DNA of 64,000 nucleotides from contig CM019064.1 of NCBI GenBank assembly GCA_009667805.1, forward strand, positions 109,900,328 to 109,964,327, written 5' to 3'. The translations under genes were made by a program, and so were the position numbers. The notes below the pieces were generated by a model. The model was not told the DNA's origin and searched no databases. It saw nothing but the letters and a program-made list of their open reading frames with translations. This document shows, one piece after another, positions 10,982-22,360 of the stretch; positions within the stretch are counted from its first letter, which is position 1, and each line of letters begins with the position of its first letter. Source of the stretch: Leptobrachium leishanense (taxonomy: Eukaryota; Chordata; Amphibia; Anura; Megophryidae).

Positions 10982-11109
10982 GGGCCATATTACATACTTG
11001 GTGCTAACTTAACCAGAGCTGTTGTAAACTTAAAACCTCCATAGGATATAATGGCTCTGGTAAGTTTACAACAGCTGGTTAAGTTAGCACCAACTTTGTA
11101 ATATGGCCC
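10982..11109. mobile_element. Short palindromic MITE, copy 1
   Basis: The arms GGGCCATATTACATA and GTAATATGGCCC close a nearly complete palindrome. The inner arm TGGTGCTAACTTAACCAG repeats in reverse as CTGGTTAAGTTAGCACCA. ATT flanks both ends (10979-10981 and 11110-11112). A second copy sits inside the Copia element at 44090-44218. Confidence 0.75.
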
Positions 11110-11195
11110 ATTGTTTGCGAGGCAGCATCCATAAATTGGTCTTACGCTAGTTACAGGCAAATATAACTATGTTACAATATAAACACAAAGGACAA

Positions 11196-11617
11196 ACGTA
11201 GGGTCAGACGAAAGCAGTTTTAACGTGCGTTTAGCCGCACGAAATCACGGCCGTGCTAGCAGCAAATGACGTCCAATGCCGGGGAACACACGAAGTACGG
11301 CCGCACGAAAGTTCGTCCACGCAACGCAAGTGGCTAACGAACGCATTTTGTCGAGAACGTGAAACCACTAGTACGGTCGTACAGAGTGCGCTGCGTCCGC
11401 TAGCGGCGTGTGCGTGATTTGGAGATGTCAGACACTGCTAATGTCCGGCCAACATAACGTCCAGATGCAAAAGTGTTTTATTGATGATTCGTACAAATAC
11501 ACGAGCGCAAATGCGCATCGTATGACCGCTATCGCGTACTCCGTGAAAAAATGCATCCATTCGTTCGAACGCACTTTTTCACAGACAACGCGAAAATGCG
11601 TTCGTCTGACCCTAGCC
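11196..11617. mobile_element. Harbinger-type MITE, copy 2
   Basis: The right end GTCTGACCCTAGCC is followed by TTA (11618-11620). The left end TAGGGTCAGACGAA is slightly eroded. The interior shares AACGTGCGTTTAGCCGCACG-type words with the other three copies. There is no coding capacity. Confidence 0.65.
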
Positions 11618-11620
11618 TTA

Positions 11621-12116
11621 GGTAGCAAGGACCACAAAGCACATATGTGGCAATAAAGTCTTTGACCACTTGCAAAGCATTATTACTCTGCCTTTTGGAT
11701 TATACATATCTGGGCTTTGCCTAGTTTTTCAGTTTCGTCATTGCCAAATGTTAGTTTTCTTGGAAAGACGTGTGTAGCAATCAACAGTAAGTACAGCATA
11801 TTGGCAGAAATCCAGCAATAAGTACAGAAATGAGCCAAAGTCAATGGATGACCACTAAAGGGAAATCCACCCCAAGACCTGTGTCAGCCGGGTAATTGCA
11901 TAAGTATCAGGTGTGAACAATTACAAATGCAGCAGCATCTGTACTAAGTGACATCATACATATTCTTCACAAAGTGACAGGAGAAACTACAGAGCCTACA
12001 GTATTATTTTGGTTTAGCTTAATATGCTAGAAAGTGTAAGGGCCAGGGTTCAGTTCCATGACGATACTTGAAAATCAATTGTCTGTGAGTTTCAAGTGAT
12101 GGTCTAGGGTTCAATT
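11621..12116. other. Unassigned DNA
   Basis: I see no gene or defined repeat here. Confidence 0.4.
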
Positions 12117-12312
12117 ATTTTTTTTGGAAAGTATTTTACCAGGAAGGATACATTGAGATTTCTCTCGTTTTCAAGTATGTCCTGGGTGGCGAGTATGTAC
12201 CATTAGGTGTCTTGCCCAAGGACAAATACTGGAGAGGTGCTCTTGCCAGGATTTGAACCTGTGTCTCCACAGTCCTAGAGCAGTGATGTTACCTCTACTC
12301 CACCCAGCCGGT
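12117..12312 (-). repeat. tRNA-derived SINE, copy 1
   Basis: Read on the minus strand this copy has a TGGAGTAGAGG segment resembling a pol III A box, then GGTTCAAATCC, a good B box (complement of 12249-12259), then a CTTGGGCAAGACACC core, and a tail CTCAATGTATCCTTCCTGG ending in TAAAATACTT. The A-box/B-box spacing and the body after the tRNA part identify a tRNA-derived SINE, not a tRNA gene. Related copies are at 13978 (+), 41310 (-) and 58534 (-). Confidence 0.75.
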
Positions 12313-12967
12313 ACAGCAAGATCTGGAACATTTATATCCTCCCCATACTTTTTATATTTCTTTGGGGGGCATTTTCCGTACGCCCATTGTTGCAGCTTTC
12401 CTCCTAATATCTTTATGGGTCCCTCAGCAAAGGGCAGTTGCAGGGCCCCCAAATGTATGTTCCCTTGATTCTCCAGTTGGTCATCAGCTGTAAGAGATAG
12501 GGAGTGCACATAATTTTCGTGTGGATTCTATAGCCGTGCTGTTTCTCTTCTAAGACCAGACCTGTTCACCGCACTATATATCCCTATGTTTTCAAAATAG
12601 TGAACCTACTGGGATAAAACCGTTATAAAGCTGTCTTCTAAGAAATGAAATACATTCCAGTCTAGCTTCAAAATAATAATAAAAAAACTTACAGTATCCT
12701 ACGCACAGATCAAAACATGTTATGGATAATGTGTCTATTCTGAACGGAAAGACAAGATGGGTTCAAGTGACACTATTATGTGTGAAGGACCCTTTTTACA
12801 TGTGCATTTATGTTCTGTAAACTGATCACTCGAGAAAGTGTACGTGGGATGGAATTTTATATATTCAATGTAATGACAAAGAGATGTTGCTAGATTTCTG
12901 ATATTTACAGCCATTAAGTAAGTAAGCAACAGACCTGAAATACATTAGAATATTATAAACAAATTTA
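12313..12967. other. Unassigned DNA
   Basis: No gene or repeat is recognised in this stretch. Confidence 0.4.
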
Positions 12968-12969
12968 AG

Positions 12970-13190
12970 GGGGTTATTCAAAGACTGACAGAGTTTGCCG
13001 AAGTTGCAAACAATGGTTAAAAGTACAGCAACAAACATTGGCATTTCACAAAAGGGAACTTGTGCCAGTGACGAAAGAAGCTTCACTTTGAAGCTTCTAC
13101 TGCCACTGTTTGGATATCCCTTTTGTGAAACGTTGACATGTGTTGCGATTGTTTGCAACTTTGGAAAACACTGGCACACTTTGAATATAA
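12970..13190. mobile_element. Palindromic MITE with family X-like ends
   Basis: Two long arms mirror each other: AAGTTGCAAACAAT / ATTGTTTGCAACTT, TTTCACAAAAGGGA / TCCCTTTTGTGAAA and GAAGCTTC at the centre near 13085. The outer ends GGGTTATTCAAAG and CTTTGAATA resemble the family X terminal repeat. No target duplication is certain. Confidence 0.6.
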
Positions 13191-13486
13191 AATCTATGGA
13201 GCCTCTTTTAAAAAGTAGAAAATGTCAGCACGTTTATAAAGTAGACAGTTCATATAAGCTTATTGTTTTCTGAATGTATTTGCACCTGACCTGTTTTCCC
13301 TTCTGAAAATCAGTTGTCTGTGAGTTTCAAGGCTTATATTTTTGAGAAATGAATTCATAAACTCCTTACACTAAACAATGCAAAGACAAGCAAGTAGAGG
13401 TACAGGTTCTGTGTCAGCACTCGCAAGGTTTGATAAAATAAATGCAATTGTCTGGAAAGTGTTCACGGCCTTTGTTCTTGTCACAG
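13181..13486. other. Unassigned DNA upstream of candidate exon
   Basis: No element is identified. A pyrimidine-rich tract (GGCCTTTGTTCTTGTCACAG, 13467-13486) leads into the candidate exon. Confidence 0.35.
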
Positions 13487-13547
13487 GATGATTGTTCCAG
13501 CTTTAATTCTGATTTCTATGACACATTTGCTGATTCAAGCTGTACAG
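13487..13547 (+). CDS. Candidate signal-peptide exon, gene unknown
   Basis: A 61-base segment is bracketed by an acceptor (CACAG, AG at 13485-13486) and a donor (CAG|GTAACA, GT at 13548). It holds an ATG at 13488 followed by 19 hydrophobic-rich codons ending exactly at the donor in phase 0. The peptide begins MIVPALILIS and continues with a leucine/isoleucine stretch ending QAVQ, the profile of a secretory signal peptide. It lies 4.5 kb downstream of the STS exon on the same strand. Sulfatase genes occur in tandem in vertebrates, and their first coding exons encode a signal peptide, so a neighbouring arylsulfatase is one possibility. I see no further exon of any such gene, and a chance match is quite possible. 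Confidence 0.28.
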
Positions 13548-13977
13548 GTAACACCCCTGATCTTATGTAGCACACTTCTAAAAATTCCTTAGATTTAGGT
13601 AAACTTGTTTTTTTCTTTTTCTGTTACAATTGTATTGAAGATCTTTATTTGTGAAGGTGGTAAGCGAATGATTTTTGTTAATTAATTATTAATTTTACCT
13701 CTAGATAGTTTTTATTTTATACATACAGCATTTTATAAATTGAATACAGGGGCAAAAGCAATGACCGTCCATTGGACAAGTCATGCACTTCCAGCTACAG
13801 CAATGCTACGTGTATCAGAGACGCTAATCTGTAGCAGAAAATAATATTATTGTTCAGGGAAGTTAATGTAACGGAGTATTCTAAAGTCTGGATTCATTTC
13901 ACTATTTTGTTTGATAATCAAAAAGACCAATGATATATGTTGGACGGAGTAGAAATAACATCACTGTTCTATAAACG
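13548..13977. other. Unassigned AT-rich DNA
   Basis: No gene or repeat is recognised. It would be the first intron if the candidate exon upstream is real. Confidence 0.35.
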
Positions 13978-14125
13978 TTTGAATCCCAGCCAGAGCACCT
14001 CTCCAGTAAGTGTCCTTGGGCAAGACACCTAACGGTACATACTCGCCACCCAGGACATAATTGAAAACGAGAGAAATCTCAATGTATCCTTCCTGGTAAA
14101 ATACTTTATAAAATAAAAAAGCTGT
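13978..14125 (+). repeat. tRNA-derived SINE, copy 2 (5'-truncated)
   Basis: This copy starts within the tRNA-derived part at a T-arm-like TTTGAATCCC, then carries CCTTGGGCAAGACACC and ends CTTCCTGGTAAAATACTT with an A-rich TAAAATAAAAAA tail. It matches the minus-strand copies at 12117 and 41310. Confidence 0.7.
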
Positions 14126-16019
14126 CTCAAAAGCCCTCTGTTAAAATCGCATGTGATAAATATTTAAATGATAAAATAGCACTACTATTACAATACGTAA
14201 CCATCATGGTAATACTGAGAGCTAGTGCTATCCCAAGTCTAGTGATGGCACCAGTACATGGAAAAATGAAGACACGAGGATAATTACAACTGGAAGAATG
14301 CTGAACAAGTGCATTGGTTTCCTTTCACTTTTATTTAGTTGAGCGGATTACCCTGAATCAGAGTCGGGTTGTTAATTCACATTACGACCCTAAAAAGTGA
14401 GTTGACTTCAATTAATGCAACATTTCATACAATCACATTTTATTGCAGGAATGACAAATAACCACTAAACATATGCATCTAAACCCCAAAATGACTGTAT
14501 CTCCCTACTCCATGTTGTGAGGGGGGTACCAAACATAAATACGTGCATTTAGGAGAAGAAATAATTTGTCGAGTCAAATGGAAATACGTTGACACTGTTT
14601 ATTACAGCATTCAGGGCTGCCATCAGAAATCTTGGAACCCTTACTGAACCACTTGTCAGAGCCCTCCGAGCTACATCCAAACACACATGGACACACAAAC
14701 ACAACCCATATCAAATTAAGAACATTCCATGATCATATTTTATAACCAAATATAAAGTAATTAATTTGAATAGAGTGAAACTGTTGCATAGTTGAACTTG
14801 TTACAGGTATTATTTTATAGACTAGAGAACATATATAAAGAAAATAATCTAAGCCGGAGATTTGCCAAAGGTCGGAATAAATTGATTTTTAATGAGGTAT
14901 TTTTAAATATGTTTTTCCTTTCCTGAGTTTAAGGACAATAAATGGAGTATTTATTTAATCCAAGTTGAAACGGAGGGAAACAAAGATGCATGTGTGATAC
15001 CACAATGACATTGGGAAGCTGCAAGCAGGATGGAAACCCCTGTAGCGTTACAGAAGAAAAATGAAGGACTAATTGAGTGTATTTTTAAGTGGCTTAAATC
15101 AATAGAAATGTAGAGTCCTCGCGCAACCAACTTCAAAGCTGATGAAAGACCTCCTCAGATTCTTCTGATAATGGTGAGACCTAGTGCAAGGAAAAGGGGA
15201 CACACATGGTGCAGTACATCCAATACAGTGAGTCACTGTACGGCTGGCTCAAACCTTTATTAGCATAAATCATGTAGGTTTAAACACTCCTGGTTTGCAC
15301 CACCTCCACATGCGTTTTCACTCCTCCTCGATCCCAGGCCGTTGTCTTGTTGTTCACCGGATGTTATGGATCCTTAGGAAGAAACTAGAAACTCCGCCAA
15401 TGGTTTATTGTTCACCTTGGTCCTAGGCAAATGGAAGACTGTTATGGAACTTTAAGAAGGAGCTATAAGCATGTGTAAGATATGGATAGGCCACAGGCAA
15501 GCTAATTTATTAAAATAAATAATAAAACTTAACGTGTTCTGACCGACGTCTTCGTCTTCTTCCAGGTGTATATATTCTATGTCCTTCATGTACGTATATA
15601 TAAGAAGTGGACCGGAAAATAGTGGCCATGGTACCAGAGGGTGTGTGGCCGTTTCTTGCTGCATTTTCCTTTGGGTAACGGTACACATGTCCGGCCCCTG
15701 GTAATGACATACTTCCAGTTTCAATCCGCCATATCTACCATGTAACAGATGTGAAACAAAATCTTCCCTTACTTATCCACAATCGCCATCTTGCTTCTCT
15801 GGGCTGCATGCAATATTCCTCTCGTTAATAAAAATAAAGTACGGACAGAAAAAACTCTATATTCTGCCAATCTATAACGATATCTGATACTATACCATAT
15901 ATTAAAAATAAAAATAAACCGCAATAAAAACCACACATAATGCAATCCTTTTACCTCCCACTCGTATTTTGAGAGATCAGCATTGCATCGATAGCACCGT
16001 AAATACTAAAAATCACAAT
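14126..16019. other. Unassigned, mostly non-repetitive DNA
   Basis: No gene is recognised in nearly 1.9 kb. A short CAGGGCTGCCATCAGAAAT near 14611 recalls hAT MITE ends but has no partner. Open frames at 15452-15724 show no family signature. Confidence 0.35.
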
Positions 16020-17206
16020 AAACAATTAACCTCAAAGTCAATATTAACCCCTCTGTTGTCATACAATTCAAAAAAATATCCATCTTATTTAAACATTTAA
16101 GGTGACCCCCCCCCAATGTTTATTAACCTGTTGAATAGCCATAAACTTCAAGTGACTAGGATCTCCTGAGTAATGGTCAGCAAAATGTGCAGACACCCCA
16201 TCAGGGTTATTCAAAGAGAATCGAAAAGTCACTGCACGTTCGGTGACTTTTTGTTTTCTTCAATTTGGTGCAATTCGGCGATCCCATTTTGGCGACCCTG
16301 CAGTGTATTCAGCAAGCATCACAGGGCTGTCGAAGTCCAGGGAAAAGCCGCCACAAACCCGACAAACACTCACCGCAAAACCTGGCGAAGGCACACCGAA
16401 ACCCGCAAAAACGTCTGGAATAACCCCGCCGAACACACCGGAGAAACCCGAGCAGCCGCCGATCACAGCGCAGAGCAGCCACCGGAAAAAGCCGACACCG
16501 CAGACGAATGGAGTTAGAAAAAAAATCCAGTACGCTTGAATGTTTGAAAGTGAAACTCTGTTTGCAAAGAAACTACAGAACTAAAATGTCTGAAATTTAC
16601 ATATACTGTAAGTTCTAATGAATGATAATAAAAAGGGTTGTTACAGAAAAAAGTAAAAACTATTAAAAAAAGGAAAGATTTTTTCGCAAACAAATCCGGA
16701 AAAATGCCTAAAAGATCTTAAAAAATCTAAGAATAAAGAGACTTTTTACTAAATAAAACGGTTTATTAGATATTGAATTAAAACGGGAGTGTTTTTAACA
16801 TTGAAGCCTATGGGATTCGCCTGAATAAACCTGTCGAATTAAACCACCGACCAGCAGGGCATTTCGACAACTTTTCACTGCTGGTTATTGTTCGCTGAAT
16901 AGACGAAGCATTGCTTCTCTATGGGGATTTCACTGCCCTCGAACAGGCACCGAACAGGCACCGTATGTGCAGACAATTCGCCAACATTTGGCTAACTGCC
17001 TGCTCTTTGGATAGCCCAATGGCCTGGAAAGGTAATCGTACGCTGAATTTCAGCATTCGGTTACCTTTTGGCCACAATTCGGAGCTCTTTGAATAACCCT
17101 GTATGTTTGACATATTTTCTTTTAATATTGTATATACGCTCTGCTATTTTAATCTTTAACATTCTAATAGTGCGTCCAACGTATTGGAAACCGCAGGGGC
17201 ACCATA
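16020..17206 (-). pseudogene. Penelope-like GIY-YIG endonuclease fragment
   Basis: On the minus strand, 17206 down to 17102 encodes WCPCGFQYVGRT followed by basic residues, which is the core of the GIY-YIG nuclease of Penelope-like elements. Below 16201 the frame continues with GVSAHFADHYSGDP, LKFMAIQQV and GGGHL, in the order seen in the intact-looking homologue at 47782-48318. The two halves are separated by a family X element (16202-17101). Removing it with one copy of its 3-bp duplication makes the flanking codons contiguous in one frame. The upstream reverse transcriptase is cut off by a TTAA element at 17207. This is a decayed fragment and cannot be functional. Confidence 0.8.
16202..17101. 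mobile_element. Family X TIR element, copy 3 (complete)
   Basis: This uninterrupted 900-bp copy starts CAGGGTTATTCAAAGAGAAT and ends GCTCTTTGAATAACCCTG. The flanks are CAT (16199-16201) and TAT (17102-17104), a 3-bp duplication with one change. It sits inside the Penelope coding fragment. The interior shows a 5' part with many CGAAACCCGCAAAA-type words and a 3' part with CAACATTTGG and GGTTACCTTTTGG. It has no open frame with a family signature. Confidence 0.85.
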
Positions 17207-17210
17207 TTAA

Positions 17211-17883
17211 GTATGAAACTCGGCAGATTCATAATATATCATTATTATACTGTATGTCTATGTCATGTCCTACCAGAACACTGTAACAAAAAATGTAAAA
17301 AAAATGAATTTACATTCAGATTGCAACCATTTACAAGGTGTAAATTTATGTTTTTTCACATTTTATCATCCGATCTCTTGGGACTATATATTCTGTAGGG
17401 TACTGTTAAAAAAAAATAGAAATGGGAACGTGTTATTGTATTTTTTTGAGAAAATACTTGATTTTAACTAAAAACTGCAAAAAACAAATAGTTTTCATTG
17501 TGGGTAATGAGAAGGAGCGTTAGTGCAGTATCATTGTTCACATTATCATTGAAATGTGAACAATAGTGATGCATTATAAATAAAAAAATAAAAATATTTT
17601 TTAGTAATATTTATTTTATTTTTATTACACATAACCTGGTCATGTTTGGTATCATTGGAAAGGCCATGCCTTCTGTTGATTGGAAGATACTGAGGTCCAA
17701 AGACCTCCATCTCTACCACAGAGAATTCTCCCCCCAGCTAGGGGGGATTCCTTTTCTGAGGTCATCATGCCCATGTGCGACAATGTCTGTGGATGAGGGG
17801 AGACCCCAGACATCCAGGATGTCAGCCCCCATTGAGCGAAATCTGCGATTTGGCACAGGATCACAGTACTGGCAGGTAAGAGG
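17211..17883. mobile_element. piggyBac-type MITE, diverged copy
   Basis: It is bounded by TTAA at 17207-17210 and 17884-17887. It carries degenerate forms of the family landmarks: CAGATTCATAATATATCATTATTAT, here seen as separate words, TTAGTGCAGTATCATTGTTCACAT and CATGTTTGGTATCATTGGAA. It is older than the copies at 6640 and 28611, judging by the number of mismatches, and interrupts the Penelope fragment. Confidence 0.65.
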
Positions 17884-17887
17884 TTAA

Positions 17888-18264
17888 TAGAAAAAGGAAA
17901 TTTTTATATATTTTTTTATTTATTTTATATTGATTTTTATCTTCTTATATAACCATGTCATGTTTTGTATCATTAGAAAGGCCATGGTCTGGCCTTTCCA
18001 ATGATAGCAAACATTGCTTTTTACTTTATATTAATCGGGAGATATGGGGGTCCAAACGACCGCTTTTCTCCACCATAGAGAATTCCTTGCTCGACTAGGG
18101 GGGAATTCCCTTTCTGACATCATTACTCCCATGTGCGACAATGTCAGTGAATGAGGGGAGGCCCCAGAGGTGGGGCTGCCATCTAAGTTGTCAGCCCCCC
18201 CCCCAAGAAAAGTATGTGATCCGGCACCCATTGGCTCCGGATCAAATTACTGGAAATTAAGGGG
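17888..18264. mobile_element. piggyBac-type MITE, partial diverged copy
   Basis: ATCATTAGAAAGGCCATGG and the hairpin partner GGCCTTTCCAATGATAG (17970-18005), then AATCGGGAGATATGGGGGTCC, match the hairpin half of the family. TTAA follows at 18265. The left half is mostly absent. Confidence 0.5.
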
Positions 18265-18268
18265 TTAA

Positions 18269-19494
18269 GAGGGGCATTGCTGGAAAGGTCAGGTTGTAAT
18301 CTTTGCATTGATGACTTGTAGCTCTACCCATTACCGATGGGGAGATAGCAGGGTCCAAAGGACCCAACCGCCCCTTCAGGCACTCTCCCAGGCCTGTCGA
18401 GGGGGGGTCACCTGAAAAAAACTTCATTGTGCATTGATATGATGACGTCAGTGCACCGGCAGGGGTACCATGGAACAGTCAGGCCATTGCAGGACCCCAA
18501 CCAGTTAGGTAAGTATGGTTCCTCTAGGCTGCGGGACCCCATGACGTGTGGGGAAGGTCCTCCGCATATAGCGAGGAAGCCCCATGACATTCCACACATA
18601 TTATCCACAACCTTGGGGATATATTGGACTTCTCTGAATTCTGTGTTGTATTACTGGTTACTCAAGCATCTTTTGAAGAATGCATGTTCAGGAGTGCAAC
18701 CATTCTGGTTTTCTAACATATACACATTGATATTGTGCCCCCCAGGCTCCAGTACAGTTGTCCAGATTACCCACAATACTCAAATTCAGAGACCCCCAAG
18801 ACAAGGCTTTTCAAGCCCCAAGACTCTAAGACCTTGTACAAAGATCGTTCCCTCTAAGTAAGTGGTTCAAAACCCCCACACACTTCCTTCCCTTAGAATA
18901 ATTGTCCCCAGTCACTCCTTTTAGAATAAGTAGTCCCTTTACCATTCCCAGTTCCTTCCCCAGGAATGGCACCCTTCCTTCCCCTCCCTTTCCAATTTCT
19001 TCTTTCCCCAAATTCTGGGGCTCTATTCCCCACCATCCTGCAAAGTGCAGACCTACTTCCTCCTTTCCCTCAGTGTGTTGTCCCATTCCATCACCACTCC
19101 ATTCACATAGGAATCGTCATGTAGAAAGCCAGATACCAGAGAATACCAACTAGGTTTTACTGTGATATTATGCATTAAAACAATTAGGAAAACGACAGAG
19201 TGGAGAACTATTTTAATAAAACTTGAAGAGAAAGTTTTAATGTGTAGCCTCAGGGATTTGGCAATAAAAGGAAAGTTTTTTTTAATTATTAACATGGTTT
19301 TATTATAAGACATGTCATCTTATCTCCATCCAGCTTATATTAGAGAAAAAAAGTAAACTTCTTGTTTTACCTTTCTCTGTGTGTCAAGACACTAAACATT
19401 GTCAAAATATGAGTTGTATTAAAAGTAGAAAATCATAAATCTTCCAATCTTACCTGTTTATTTCTATCTCATGTATATTATGTTGCATCAGTAA
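18269..19494. other. Unassigned DNA
   Basis: No gene is recognised. A further GGGGAGATAG hairpin remnant is seen near 18340, and 18900-19060 is pyrimidine-rich on the + strand. The open frames here lack family signatures. Confidence 0.35.
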
Positions 19495-19620
19495 TACACT
19501 ATATTGCCAAAAGTATTCGGTTACCTGCCTTGACTCGCATCTGAACTTAAGTGACATCCCATTCCTAATCCATAGAGTACAATATGACGTCGGTCCACCC
19601 TTTGCAGCTATAACCGCTTC

Positions 19621-20045
19621 GGCTAGGGTCAGACGAACGCATTTTTATGTTGTCTGTGAAAAAGTGCGTTCGAACGAATGGACGTATTTTTTCACAGAAT
19701 ACGCGATAGTGGTCATACTATGCGCATTTTCGTCCGTGATTTTGTACGGATCATCAATAAAACTCTTTTTGTGTCTGGACGTTATGTTGGCCGGACATTA
19801 GCAGCGTCTGACGTCTCCTAATCACGCACACACGCCGCTAGCGGACGCAGAGCACTCTGTACGTCAGTACCTGCGGTTTCACGTTCTCGAAAAAATGCGT
19901 TCATTTTCCACTTGCGTTGCGCAGCCGGACTTTTGTGCGACCGTACTTCGTATATTGGCCGTCATTGCCCGGCATCTGCTGCTAGTGCGGCCGTGATTAA
20001 GTGCGCCAGAACGCGCGTTCGCACTGCCTCAGTCTGACCCTAGCC
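19621..20045. mobile_element. Harbinger-type MITE, copy 3
   Basis: The ends are GGCTAGGGTCAGACGAACGC and GTCTGACCCTAGCC, flanked by TTC on both sides (19618-19620 and 20046-20048). The flanks join to give the uninterrupted Tc1 sequence. The interior shares CACTTGCGTTGCG and CGGCCGTGATT-type words with the other copies. Confidence 0.8.
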
Positions 20046-20289
20046 TTCAACTCTTCTGGGAAGGCTGTCCACAAGGTTTAGGAGTGTGTTTATGTGCGTT
20101 TCGGGTTTCGGAATTTTCACGAAATGTCCCAATTCGTGTCTTCGGATTCGACCGAATTTCAGAATCGGATCGGATCTGAAAACGGCAGATCCGAAAAGTT
20201 TTCCGAGCCGAAACGAAAAATTTTTGGAATTTTCGAATGGACTTGAAATGTGTCAAATCGAAATTTATTTTCGCTCTATTCGTGATTTC

Positions 20290-20690
20290 GGTTCAGTTAG
20301 AAATGGGGGACTTGTTACATCCATTTTTTTGGGGGAAAATTACACAATTTTTAACAAACGCAACCCATACAAAAATCGTTAGTGCAGCATCATTGTTCAC
20401 ATTATAATTGAATGGGAACAATATTGCTGCATTAGCAAAACAAAAAAAAAACTTTTTTTTTTTAATTTGTTTATTTTTTAATATTATTTTATTACATTTT
20501 TGATTTTTTAAATTTTTAATTAACTTTTAACATGGTCATGTTTGATATGGTTGGAAAGGGTATGCTCTGGCTGATCCAACAATACCAAACATTAACCCCT
20601 AGGTGCCATGGATCGGGAGATAGGGGGTTCATTGGAACCCCCTATCTCCACCATTGGTGGCTGGCAACTAGGGAGTTAACTAAAGAATTT
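20290..20690. mobile_element. piggyBac-type MITE, partial copy
   Basis: It matches the middle of the hairpin-rich family, including CAAAAATCGTTAGTGCAGCA and a GATCGGGAGATAGGGGGTTC hairpin. It lacks the TTAA-proximal left terminus and most of the hairpin chain. Confidence 0.6.
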
Positions 20691-20691
20691 A

Positions 20692-20927
20692 CTCTATCCG
20701 ACATCCCGATGTGAAACATCGAGACTTTGGATAGATTTCGACTATTTTATTTTTTTAACTTTCGGATAGTCGAAATCTATCCAAAGTCCCGATGTTTCAC
20801 ATCGGAACTTTGGATAGAGTAAGTCCGTGTGGCCGTTAAACGTATATACATTACAATTTTCTAACCATCAGGATGCTGGATAGCACTGTTGCTGTCCAGC
20901 GTCCTGATCCTGACCGTTAGAAAATCT
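20692..20927. repeat. Two adjacent long palindromes
   Basis: The first (20692-20819) has arms built of CGATGTGAAACATCG and CTTTGGATAGATTTCGACTAT and their complements around a T-rich loop near 20755. The second (20855-20927) pairs ATTTTCTAAC...CAGGATGCTGGA with TCCAGC...CCTGA...GTTAGAAAAT. They lie just upstream of the Myb/SANT-like gene of copy A. Confidence 0.7.
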
Positions 20928-21477
20928 GACTGCCTATATGTTATTTCCAATGATCCGATATTTCTGTCGATACGATAATTCTGTCAATACGATAATTCTG
21001 TCATAGTCGGATCATTTACGTCCGCCGTTCGCGCATGCGCGCGGATGTCCGTCTCCATTACGGCCTGTCGTAAACTTTACGAAGCCATTGTAGAGTTTGG
21101 GAATTTTTTGGACAGACCAAAAAAAAAACCCATCCCATCATGGCTCAGACTCAAAGAGAGTCCTATTCTAACACGTCATCCCCTTCCACCCCAGAGACAC
21201 CCAGGAAGAAGCGGGCCAGCAACATGGCATTTGAGGAGATGGTGGAGCTGGTTCGCATCTTCGAGAAGTGTGACTATGACTGCTGTAAGGGCCCTTACGG
21301 CAGGAAGAACAATGTCCTCAAGGACCGTATCCTTGCAAAGGTCCGCACCACCCTCCTGGAAATGTTTGGTAAGGACTGAAGTAACGACCAGCTGCGGAAG
21401 CACTGGTCTGACCTTAAGACGCGCGAGGAGGAGCAATTGAGGCACATCCGGCGTGTCATAACCAAACATAAGTGTCA

Positions 21478-21560
21478 TGTTATATTGTAAAGCGCTGCAC
21501 AAACTGTTGGTGCTATATAAATCCTGTATAATAATAATAATAATAATAATAATAATGTGC
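21478..21560 (+). repeat. L2/CR1-like 3' tail in the Myb-gene intron
   Basis: ATTGTAAAGCGCTGCACAAA and GGTGCTATATAAATCC are followed by an (ATA/AAT)n tract of about ten triplets. The same insertion occurs at the same place in the second copy (35108-35172, minus), so it predates duplication of the large hAT-like element. Confidence 0.7.
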
Positions 21561-22297
21561 TTGCATGTGCTAATGTGCACAGAAATACGTTGATTGATCT
21601 AGTCCTTTTTTCATGCAATGTGTATAGGCTTTGCGTTTTCAGGACTCATACATGCATTTTTGCCATAGCTCTTCTTTTAGTGATTTTACGTATTCGTGAA
21701 AATTGTGATATTTGATGTATGTAGATGAAATTACAATGCTGGATTTCTTTTGGCACTGTGTACTGTAGTGTGCTGGGGGGGAGGTTGTTGTGATTGAGTG
21801 ATGCATACGAGATGACTCTCAGCTTGCCCAATATTGGCTCCCACCTGCGCATCAACAAAAATCTCTGCGTCTCTGCTAAGTGGTAGGATGGGACATGTAG
21901 TTCTTCTGAAAGTGCATCCAAACAGAGCCGTGTTCAATACCTCAGCAGCTGCTGAATTGATGCAGCGCAGCAATTCAGTTTGCTGCAGCAGTGTCATTGA
22001 ACGCTTTGGATGCGAATTTCAAAACAAAATGGCCGATTTCTGTTGTTTCTGCAATATCAGCCATTTTATTTGCAGAAACTGAGAGTGAGGCCATCTTTGA
22101 AATAACTAAAAGCAGTCGGCACAATTCCGTTTTGTATGCACACAACACAAATAATAGTTTTTATTGAATAAACGTAATGTTTACTTCTGAAAAAAAAATA
22201 TAACCGTAATATATGTCTATGTGCAGGGGTAAATAATAAATAAATATTTTGTGACTTTAGAACTATGAGATGGGAGTAGTGGTGGGTCAAGCTGGTC

Positions 22298-22360
22298 GTG
22301 GGGTAGTGGAGGGGTATCGCAATACTTTCGGCAATATAGTGTATAGATATACCATTTTTT
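22298..22360. repeat. Tc1 terminal-repeat remnant in Myb-gene intron
   Basis: CAATACTTTCGGCAATATAGTG is a Tc1 inverted-repeat end, here written in two overlapping words: CAATACTTTCGGC and GGCAATATAGTG. Its counterpart in the second copy is at about 34325-34372, so it is another shared insertion. Confidence 0.55.

Noticed and set aside
12117..12312. tRNA gene
   Set aside because: A good B box is present, but the A box is degenerate, no cloverleaf closes, and the sequence continues into a SINE body repeated elsewhere in the window.
18902..19153. Serine/proline-rich 83-codon reading frame
   Set aside because: It is a by-product of a pyrimidine-rich stretch with no domain signature.
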